A stretch of DNA of 8,021 nt. Origin: an uncultured Prevotellaceae bacterium. GTDB taxonomy: Bacteria; Bacteroidota; Bacteroidia; Bacteroidales; Muribaculaceae. Below, piece by piece: positions 1-5,227 of the stretch. The position numbers and the translations under genes were made by a program. The DNA lies in NCBI GenBank assembly GCA_945645715.1, contig CALZFJ010000078.1, positions 1 to 8,021 on the forward strand, read 5' to 3'. Every line of letters starts with the position of its first letter. The stretch's first letter is position 1. The notes beneath the pieces were generated by a model. That model searched no databases and was not told where the DNA came from. It worked only from the letters and a program-made list of their open reading frames with translations.

Positions 1-1152
1 TATGCAAAGCCACGCTTCCGCATAGAAGACCTAACCACCAAGCAGATGGTGCTCGTGTATGAAGGCAACGGAATCAACTGGCACTTCATTCTCACCAGCA
101 CTGCCGACGAGCCGGAGCCTGACACTCCTACATTTGGCGGCTACATCTACGACAGTCCGTACAACCTCTGGAAGACTGCAACCTACGCAATGACGTTCTA
201 CTACGCTCACGGCGACGGTTGGGAAGGCTATCCCGACGGCAGCCTCGGCTTCGCCGACAATGGTGCTGGCAAGTATGTGGTTACACTCCCCTACGAGTCG
301 AACCAGCAATGGCAGGCTCAGGTAGCATTCCACACCGACATCGTCACAAAGGCTTCGGTAAACTACGACTTCTCAGCCAAGTTTACATCTAATATGGACG
401 CTAAGGGCGTTACAGTGAAGCTCACCTCTGAGGCAAGCGACGACGTATATTACTTCGCCGACCGCATCGATCTCTCAGCCGATGAGACCTACGTATTCTA
501 CTACGACAACATGGCCGGTATCGACATCGATGCCGTGAAACTTGTGCTCGACTTCGGCGGAACCGCTGCCGGAACTGAGGTGGAAATCGCCGATATCGTG
601 CTCAAAGACCACGCCAACGACGACGGTGCAGGACACCCGAGCGACGAACCTGCCGACAATGCACCCTACGCCTACGATACCGAGGACAACCTCTGGAAGG
701 CTGTCGATGCCACCGAGTGCGAAATGTTCTTCTACTACTCGCACGGCGACGCTTGGGAGTCATATCCCAATCCTCCGGGCTTCAAGCACAACGGCAACGT
801 ATATACCATCTCGCTCCCCGGTGAGACCAACAACCAGTGGCAGGCACAGTGCGCTTTCCTCACCAACCTCAGCTGTGGCGAAGGCGAAGTATATGACTTC
901 GGCTGCATCATCACTCCGAATGCCGACTTGAAGAACGTGACAGTGAAGCTCGTGATGAACGGCGACGACAACACATTCTTCTTCGCCAACCAGGTGAACC
1001 TCGATGCCGACACTGAAAACGTAATCAAGTTCCCGGCTCAGGTGGCTCCGGCTGCCATGCCTCGCATCTCGCTCTTCTTCGACTTCGGTGGCAACCCCGC
1101 CGATACTGAAATAGAGATTAAGGATATTGTATTCAAGAAAACAGTTCAATAA
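1..1152 (+). CDS. Surface glycan-binding protein with two CBM4/9-like domains (5' partial)
   Basis: The frame is open from base 1, so the true start lies upstream; 383 residues are visible (numbered from base 1). After about 30 residues that look like the end of another beta-rich domain and an acidic linker (DEPEPD), there are two homologous domains at about residues 48-203 and 223-380. Both carry the same landmarks in order: NLWK (55-58 and 230-233), HGDxWE (70-75 and 248-253), QWQAQ (103-107 and 279-283) and DFGG (184-187 and 361-364). Aromatic-rich beta domains of this kind resemble CBM4/9 modules, which bind beta-glucans. The gene directly precedes a GH16 enzyme, the usual place for a SusE/F-like or SGBP-B outer-membrane lipoprotein in a polysaccharide utilization locus. 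The signal peptide is not visible. The role as a non-catalytic glycan binder is inferred from domains and context; the ligand is not determined. It ends in TAATG, overlapping the next start. Confidence 0.8.
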   Translation, partial: YAKPRFRIEDLTTKQMVLVYEGNGINWHFILTSTADEPEPDTPTFGGYIYDSPYNLWKTATYAMTFYYAHGDGWEGYPDGSLGFADNGAGKYVVTLPYESNQQWQAQVAFHTDIVTKASVNYDFSAKFTSNMDAKGVTVKLTSEASDDVYYFADRIDLSADETYVFYYDNMAGIDIDAVKLVLDFGGTAAGTEVEIADIVLKDHANDDGAGHPSDEPADNAPYAYDTEDNLWKAVDATECEMFFYYSHGDAWESYPNPPGFKHNGNVYTISLPGETNNQWQAQCAFLTNLSCGEGEVYDFGCIITPNADLKNVTVKLVMNGDDNTFFFANQVNLDADTENVIKFPAQVAPAAMPRISLFFDFGGNPADTEIEIKDIVFKKTVQ

Positions 1153-2282
1153 TGAAAAAAACTGTGTTTTTAAGCGTTATCACAGCTTTGATGTCTCTCG
1201 TTGCCACCGCTTGTGGTGGCAACGATGAGCCTTCAAACGGAGGGAACTCCGGGAACGCCTCCATTAGCGTCAGCTCCACCTCGATAGTGCTCGACGGCGA
1301 TGGAAGCTCGGCTACTGTCGATATTACCTCCACCCATGAGTGGGGCGCACAAGCCTCCGACTCGTGGATTAAGGTGAGTCCCAATGCCTCCACCTCATTG
1401 AAGGCAACCATCACCATCACCACTGCCGCCAATGTCACCGGCTCTGAGCGCAAAGGTTCGGTGCTGCTCTCGGCAGGTGCTGCACGCGCAACCATCGAGG
1501 TAACCCAGAAGGCAAGCGAAAAGGATAATCCCTACGCCTGCCCCATCGGCGACGACTACACCATGGTGTTCCACGATGAATTCGACGAAGGCTCGTCGCT
1601 CAACCCCTCACACTGGCGCCACGAGGTGCAGAATGCCGGCTGGGTGAACAATGAGCTGCAGAACTATATCGACGGTGACATCGACGGCAACCCCGTGACC
1701 GAGCTGCGCGACGGAAAGCTCCTTATCAACTGCTTCAAGTATAAGGGCAAAATCTACTCCGGACGCGTGTATGCCAACGATGCCACAGGCTACAAGTATG
1801 GCTACTTCGAGGCTTCAATCAAGCTGCCCAAAGGCAAAGGCACATGGCCCGCTTTCTGGATGATGCCAAGCAACAACGACTATGGCAAAAATCCCTGGCC
1901 AGGCTGCGGCGAGCTCGACATAATGGAAGAGGTGGGCTGCGTTCCCAATGAGGTGTCGTGCACCATTCACTGCAACAAGTACAATAATGGAGGCACTGCC
2001 ACCGAGCACTGGAAGAAGAACATCGGCAATGCCGAGAGCGCATTCCACGCCTATGGCATGGAGTGGACAAAGGACTACATCACCTTCTATCTCGACGGCG
2101 AGCCTACACTCACCTACCGCAACGACGGCTCAGGTAAAGACCAGTGGCCTTTCGACGTTCCTTTCTATCCCATCCTCAACCTCGCGTGGGGTGGCGCTTG
2201 GGGCGGAATGTGGGGCGTAGATGAGAATGCCCTACCGGTGACTATGGAGATTGAATACCTGCGCGTATTCCAGAAGAAATAA
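1152..2282 (+). CDS. BACON-domain GH16 endo-beta-glucanase lipoprotein (laminarinase/lichenase-like)
   Basis: 376 residues. A lipoprotein signal peptide ends in ATAC with the lipidated cysteine at C21, followed by GGNDE, acidic residues that fit surface export in Bacteroidetes. Residues about 37-120 form a BACON domain (ending TIEVTQK). The catalytic GH16 jelly roll covers about 135-376. The active-site strand reads ELDIMEE (254-260), giving nucleophile E254, assisting D256 and acid/base E259; the spacing with one extra residue is the beta-bulge form seen in laminarinases and related GH16_3 enzymes. The C-terminal part, LNLAWGGAWGG and EIEYLRVFQ, is also typical. It should hydrolyse internal bonds of a beta-1,3- or mixed-linkage glucan at the cell surface. 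GH16_3 members from gut Bacteroidetes can also cut mucin O-glycans, so substrate is open; the GH5 and CBM neighbours favour glucan. The ATG overlaps the upstream stop by one base (TAATG), suggesting translational coupling. Confidence 0.92.
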   Translation: MKKTVFLSVITALMSLVATACGGNDEPSNGGNSGNASISVSSTSIVLDGDGSSATVDITSTHEWGAQASDSWIKVSPNASTSLKATITITTAANVTGSERKGSVLLSAGAARATIEVTQKASEKDNPYACPIGDDYTMVFHDEFDEGSSLNPSHWRHEVQNAGWVNNELQNYIDGDIDGNPVTELRDGKLLINCFKYKGKIYSGRVYANDATGYKYGYFEASIKLPKGKGTWPAFWMMPSNNDYGKNPWPGCGELDIMEEVGCVPNEVSCTIHCNKYNNGGTATEHWKKNIGNAESAFHAYGMEWTKDYITFYLDGEPTLTYRNDGSGKDQWPFDVPFYPILNLAWGGAWGGMWGVDENALPVTMEIEYLRVFQKK

Positions 2283-2292
2283 ATTTCCCCCG

Positions 2293-2313
2293 AAAGCACC
2301 CTGTGCGTGCTTT
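2293..2313 (+). other. Intercistronic hairpin between the GH16 and GH5 genes
   Basis: AAAGCAC (2293-2299) pairs with GTGCTTT (2307-2313) around a 7-base loop, 11 bases after the GH16 stop. It lacks a proper T-tract (TTTATAC follows), so it is at best a weak terminator, an mRNA 3'-end stabiliser or a processing site that would set GH16 and GH5 levels apart. No promoter is visible in the 54-bp gap, so the two genes are probably co-transcribed. Confidence 0.4.
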
Positions 2314-2336
2314 ATACACCTTCTAATAACTAAATC

Positions 2337-3617
2337 ATGGTAAAAAAGAATATTTTTAGTTTGGGTTTAGTTCTACTCGGTTGCTTGGGCGTGGCATTGC
2401 TCACCCAAGCAACTGCATGTAGCACTGCCGGCAACACCGAAGCACCGGTGAAACCCGAAGATTTCGTTAGAATCGATCACCAGAACCTCATAAAGCCCAA
2501 TGGTGAGAAGCTTTTTATCGTGGGAACCAACCTCGGCAACTGGCTCAATCCCGAAGGCTATATGTTTGGCTTCGACAAGACAAATTCAGCCCACTTCATC
2601 GACGAAATGCTCCGCCAGATGGTGGGACCTGACTTCACCGATGAATTTTGGCGCCTTTTCAAAGACAACTACATCACCCGCAGCGACGTGGAGTTTATCG
2701 CCTCTACCGGTGCCAACACCATTCGCCTGCCTTTCCACTACCGCCTCTTCACCGATGAGGACTATATGGGGCTTAAATCTGCCCAAGATGGCTTTGAGCG
2801 CATCGACAGTGTGGTCACATGGTGCCGCGACAATGGGCTATATCTCATTCTCGACATGCACAATGCACCCGGCGGACAGACGGGCGACAACATCGACGAC
2901 AGCTATGGTTACCCCTGGCTCTTTGAGAGCGAGCAGAGCCAGAAGCTGATGTGCGACATTTGGCGCAACATTGCCGACCGCTACAAGAACGAGACTACAA
3001 TTCTCGGCTATGAGCTTATCAATGAACCTATCCCGCACTACTGGGAAAACAAGGACTCGCTCAACGCCCTTGTAGAGCCGCTGCACAAGCGCTGCGTGAA
3101 GGCTATCCGCGAAGTAGATACCAACCACATCATTCTCATCGGAGGTACGCAGTGGAACAGCAATTTTGCACCATTTAAAGACTCTACCTACGACGACAAA
3201 CTCATGTACACCTGCCATCGCTATGGCGGAGGCGCAAGCAAGGAGGCGATAAGCCATTTCATCGAGTTCCGCGACAGCGTGGATCTGCCCATGTACATGG
3301 GCGAAATCGGGCATAACACCGATGAGTGGCAAGCCGACTTCTGCCGTGTGATGCGTGAGGTGAACATCGGCTACACTTTCTGGCCCTACAAGAAGGTGGA
3401 CAACTCGTGCTTCAACGCTATCACCCGCCCCGAAGGCTGGGACAAAATAGTGGAATTTGCCGAAGCCGACCGCTCAACCTACGAGAAGATACGCCTTGCC
3501 CGACCCAATCAGGAATTGGCACGCAAAGCCCTTCTCGACTTCATCGAGAACTCCAAGTGCGCGAAGTGCATTCCGCAAAAGGGCTACATCGAGTCGCTGG
3601 GGCTCACAGTGAAGTAA
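2337..3617 (+). CDS. GH5-family glycoside hydrolase lipoprotein
   Basis: 426 residues. An N-terminal hydrophobic signal is followed by ATAC with C28 as the likely lipidation site. The (beta/alpha)8 domain covers about 45-355, and all eight residues invariant in GH5 can be placed: R130 (NTIRLPF), H175 (LDMHNAPGG), N229-E230 (ELINEP, acid/base), H294 and Y296 (CHRYGG), E323 (YMGEIG, nucleophile) and W349 (TFWPY). The motif GTNLGNWLNPEG at 63-74 resembles the start of exo-glucanase-like GH5 members. It should be a retaining beta-glycosidase acting on products of, or the same polymer as, the neighbouring GH16 enzyme; a beta-glucan is the likeliest substrate but the subfamily is not assigned. About 75 residues follow the last catalytic residue and include a CxxC pair (C408, C411), possibly a disulfide. 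It follows GH16 by 54 bp with no visible promoter and is closed by a strong terminator. Confidence 0.9.
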   Translation: MVKKNIFSLGLVLLGCLGVALLTQATACSTAGNTEAPVKPEDFVRIDHQNLIKPNGEKLFIVGTNLGNWLNPEGYMFGFDKTNSAHFIDEMLRQMVGPDFTDEFWRLFKDNYITRSDVEFIASTGANTIRLPFHYRLFTDEDYMGLKSAQDGFERIDSVVTWCRDNGLYLILDMHNAPGGQTGDNIDDSYGYPWLFESEQSQKLMCDIWRNIADRYKNETTILGYELINEPIPHYWENKDSLNALVEPLHKRCVKAIREVDTNHIILIGGTQWNSNFAPFKDSTYDDKLMYTCHRYGGGASKEAISHFIEFRDSVDLPMYMGEIGHNTDEWQADFCRVMREVNIGYTFWPYKKVDNSCFNAITRPEGWDKIVEFAEADRSTYEKIRLARPNQELARKALLDFIENSKCAKCIPQKGYIESLGLTVK

Positions 3618-3648
3618 CATCGAGCCACTGGAATCCATAGTGAAGTAA
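3587..3648 (+). repeat. 31-bp tandem duplication of the GH5 gene's 3' end
   Basis: Copy 1 (3587-3617) is the last part of the GH5 coding sequence with its stop codon. Copy 2 (3618-3648) follows without a gap. Both begin CATCGAG and end AGTGAAGTAA. By eye 24 of 31 positions match, and all seven differences are transitions. Copy 2 is untranslated. A short CATC (3649-3652) may be the start of a third copy. Confidence 0.75.
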
Positions 3649-3663
3649 CATCAAAACCAACTT

Positions 3664-3693
3664 AAAGCGCACCCGTTGAGAGTGCGCTTTTTT
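3664..3693 (+). terminator. Rho-independent terminator after the GH5 gene
   Basis: AAAGCGCAC (3664-3672) and GTGCGCTTT (3682-3690) form a perfect 9-bp stem with a 9-base loop, and the run of six T residues spans 3688-3693. It lies 46 bases after the GH5 stop and closes the polysaccharide-utilization transcript before the ATPase cassette. Confidence 0.85.
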
Positions 3694-3860
3694 GTCACAA
3701 AAAGCCCCTAATCCAAAAATTCATACTAATTTTTCGGATTACAATCCAAATTCTTATAGTAATTTTTTGGATTATAACCCAAATTATTATAGTGATTTTT
3801 TGGATTACAATCCAAATTCTTATAGTGATTTTTCGGATTACAATCCAAAAAATCATAGTA

Positions 3861-3883
3861 AAATTTTGGATTATCCAAAATTT
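3861..3883. promoter_or_regulatory. Operator-like perfect palindrome over the -33 box
   Basis: AAATTTTGGAT (3861-3871) and ATCCAAAATTT (3873-3883) are exact reverse complements around a single T at 3872. This is the tightest dyad of the repeat array. It arises where the usual GGATTACAATCC junction is 3 bp shorter at its centre. It covers the -33 box (3865-3868) and most of the promoter spacer, where a bound dimer would block RNA polymerase. Binding by any regulator is inference. Confidence 0.6.
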
Positions 3884-3896
3884 CACCGTAAATTTG
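3865..3896 (+). promoter_or_regulatory. Bacteroidetes-type promoter for the AAA ATPase gene
   Basis: The -33 box TTTG (3865-3868) and the -7 box TAAATTTG (3889-3896, an exact TAnnTTTG match) are 20 bp apart, as expected for the Bacteroidetes primary sigma factor. Transcription would start near 3902, leaving a leader of about 45 bases before the ATG at 3947. The -33 box belongs to the last full repeat unit, so array and promoter are physically merged. Confidence 0.75.
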
Positions 3897-3946
3897 CAGC
3901 GTAATCATATGGGAGAAAACACATCTCTCAAGCAACATAACAGATT

Positions 3947-5080
3947 ATGATACAGCGAAAATTGACACAGACAATCAACAATCGCCTCTTCAAAGGAAAA
4001 GCGATTATCATTGTGGGAGCACGCCAAGTGGGAAAGACCTCACTTATGAGCAATATCATAAGCCATCACAAAGAGCCGATTTTGAGCCTTAATTGTGATG
4101 ACCCGGAGGTGCGTGCAATGCTCTCAGGTGTCAATCTCAGCAATCTTAGGCTGCTAATTGGCAAGCACAAAATAGTGATAATCGACGAGGCTCAGCGCGT
4201 AGATGGAATAGGACTAACGCTAAAGCTTATCACCGACAACATTCCCGACGTGCAACTCCTCGTCACCGGGTCGTCATCGCTCGAACTGCGCAATCGGCTC
4301 GACGAGCCTTTGACAGGGCGGAAATTTGAATATACAATGTTCCCGGTTTCCACTGCCGAGTTGCTCGACACCTATGGACTGCTTGGTGTGAAACAAACGC
4401 TCGAGAATCGGCTTATTTTCGGCTCATATCCCGACATAATCACTCACAGCGACGATGCAGCCGAGCTTCTCACAAACCTATCGGGCAGCTATCTCTACCG
4501 CGACCTTCTGTCGCTCGACGACATTCGCCGCCCCGTATTGCTTGAGAAGCTACTCGTGGCATTAGCACTGCAAGTGGGCAGCGAGGTATCGTTCAACGAG
4601 TTGGCACAGACCACAGGCACCGACAGCAAGACGGTGGAGAAATACATCAATCTACTTTCAAAGTGCTTTGTGATTTTCCAGCTCAGCGCCTACAATCGCA
4701 ATGTCCGCACCGAGTTGAAGCGCGGGAAGAAAATCTATTTCTACGACAACGGCATACGCAATGCCATCTTGCAGAATTTTTCTCCCCTCAACCTTCGCCA
4801 AGACGTGGGTGCACTGTGGGAGAATTTCTTCATCAGCGAGCGCATAAAAGCCAACCACTATGCACACCGCCATGCGAAATCATATTTCTGGCGCACCACT
4901 CAGCAGCAAGAGATTGATTATATCGAGGACTGTGACGGCAAAATCGATGCCTTTGAACTGAAATGGAACAAGCGTGCCGCAGCCAAGGCGAGAATGCCCG
5001 AGATTTTCACCAAAAGCTACGATGTAGCATCGTTCTCGGCGGTAACGCCCGACAACTACTTGCAATTCCTTATCGACTGA
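3947..5080 (+). CDS. AAA_14/DUF4143 family ATPase
   Basis: 377 residues, full length for the family. Residues about 15-140 are a P-loop NTPase of the AAA_14 type: Walker A GARQVGKTS (24-32), Walker B IVIIDEAQ (76-83), a sensor-like VTGSSS (106-111) and the family motif LTGRKFEY (122-129). A winged-helix-like segment follows (about 200-245; SFNELAQTTG...TVEKYINLL), then the DUF4143 C-terminal region, which ends in EIDYIE (322-327) and AFELKW (335-340). This D-x(12)-ExK pattern (D324, E337, K339) resembles a PD-(D/E)XK nuclease core. These proteins are common and often multicopy in Bacteroidetes; their function is largely unknown. The gene stands alone between two terminators, with its own promoter and a repeat array upstream. 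No Shine-Dalgarno sequence is visible, as is usual in this phylum; the ATG is the first in frame after the promoter. Family assignment is firm; nuclease activity and cellular role are not. Confidence 0.93.
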   Translation: MIQRKLTQTINNRLFKGKAIIIVGARQVGKTSLMSNIISHHKEPILSLNCDDPEVRAMLSGVNLSNLRLLIGKHKIVIIDEAQRVDGIGLTLKLITDNIPDVQLLVTGSSSLELRNRLDEPLTGRKFEYTMFPVSTAELLDTYGLLGVKQTLENRLIFGSYPDIITHSDDAAELLTNLSGSYLYRDLLSLDDIRRPVLLEKLLVALALQVGSEVSFNELAQTTGTDSKTVEKYINLLSKCFVIFQLSAYNRNVRTELKRGKKIYFYDNGIRNAILQNFSPLNLRQDVGALWENFFISERIKANHYAHRHAKSYFWRTTQQQEIDYIEDCDGKIDAFELKWNKRAAAKARMPEIFTKSYDVASFSAVTPDNYLQFLID

Positions 5081-5091
5081 CATCAACCGTG

Positions 5092-5131
5092 CCACGCACA
5101 AGCGCCCTAAATGCTGCTTGTGCGTGGTTTT
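5092..5131 (+). terminator. Rho-independent terminator after the ATPase gene
   Basis: CCACGCACAAGC (5092-5103) pairs perfectly with GCTTGTGCGTGG (5116-5127): a 12-bp GC-rich stem, 12-base loop and four T residues at 5128-5131. It begins 11 bases after the ATPase stop and separates it from the parE operon. The nearly symmetrical stem is poor in T-tract on the other side, so it is read mainly in the + direction. Confidence 0.8.
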
Positions 5132-5172
5132 GCGCATGTTTTGCTTGCAATAAAGCACTAAAATTTCTTGAT

Positions 5173-5206
5173 TTTGGGGTTGTGAGCAAAAAAATTTGTA
5201 AATTTG
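5173..5206 (+). promoter_or_regulatory. Promoter of the parE-coaD operon
   Basis: An exact -7 box TAAATTTG (5199-5206) is preceded by TTTG (5173-5176) at 22 bp, slightly longer than the usual 19-21. The start point would be near 5212, giving a short leader of about 16 bases before the ATG at 5228. The string GTAAATTTGCA is identical to that in the ATPase promoter. The box also rules out the in-frame TTG at 5204 as the parE start. Confidence 0.65.
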
Positions 5207-5227
5207 CACACTTATATCATTGAAAAT

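Larger units (their letters stand above)
3710..3896. repeat. 33-bp tandem repeat array with palindromic arms
   Basis: Five units of exactly 33 bp start at 3710, 3743, 3776, 3809 and 3842, followed by a degenerate sixth whose phase is 3 bp short. Each unit opens with AATCCAAA (or AACCCAAA) and ends with TTTTGGATT or TTTTCGGATT, so it can fold on itself (8-bp stem in unit 2, 9-bp in unit 5). Each junction also makes a palindrome around GGATTACAATCC; the clearest, TTTGGATTACAATCCAAA at 3799-3816, has 8-bp arms. The array is strongly AT-rich compared with its surroundings. A 33-bp period keeps frames open, so 11-residue peptide repeats (DYNPNSYSDFL type) appear on translation, but no ATG start supports coding. 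It sits directly upstream of the ATPase promoter and its end overlaps that promoter. Confidence 0.9.

Noticed and set aside
475..1149. Long open frames on the minus strand opposite the glycan-binding protein gene
   Set aside because: They mirror the codon bias of the + strand gene, show no recognisable domains and lack promoters.
3710..3896. CRISPR array
   Set aside because: The 33-bp units are directly contiguous and similar along their length, with no unique spacers and no cas genes nearby.
3692..3904. Open frame of about 70 codons with an 11-residue DYNPNSYSDFL-like repeat (and open frames on the other strand over the same DNA)
   Set aside because: It begins at a TTG inside the terminator T-tract, has no ATG start, and its 3' end covers the ATPase promoter. 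The openness on both strands is a by-product of a 33-bp repeat period in AT-rich DNA.
5204..5227. Eight-codon N-terminal extension of parE from a TTG start
   Set aside because: The TTG is the last three bases of an exact TAnnTTTG promoter box, so it would lie upstream of the transcription start. The ATG at 5228 is preferred.
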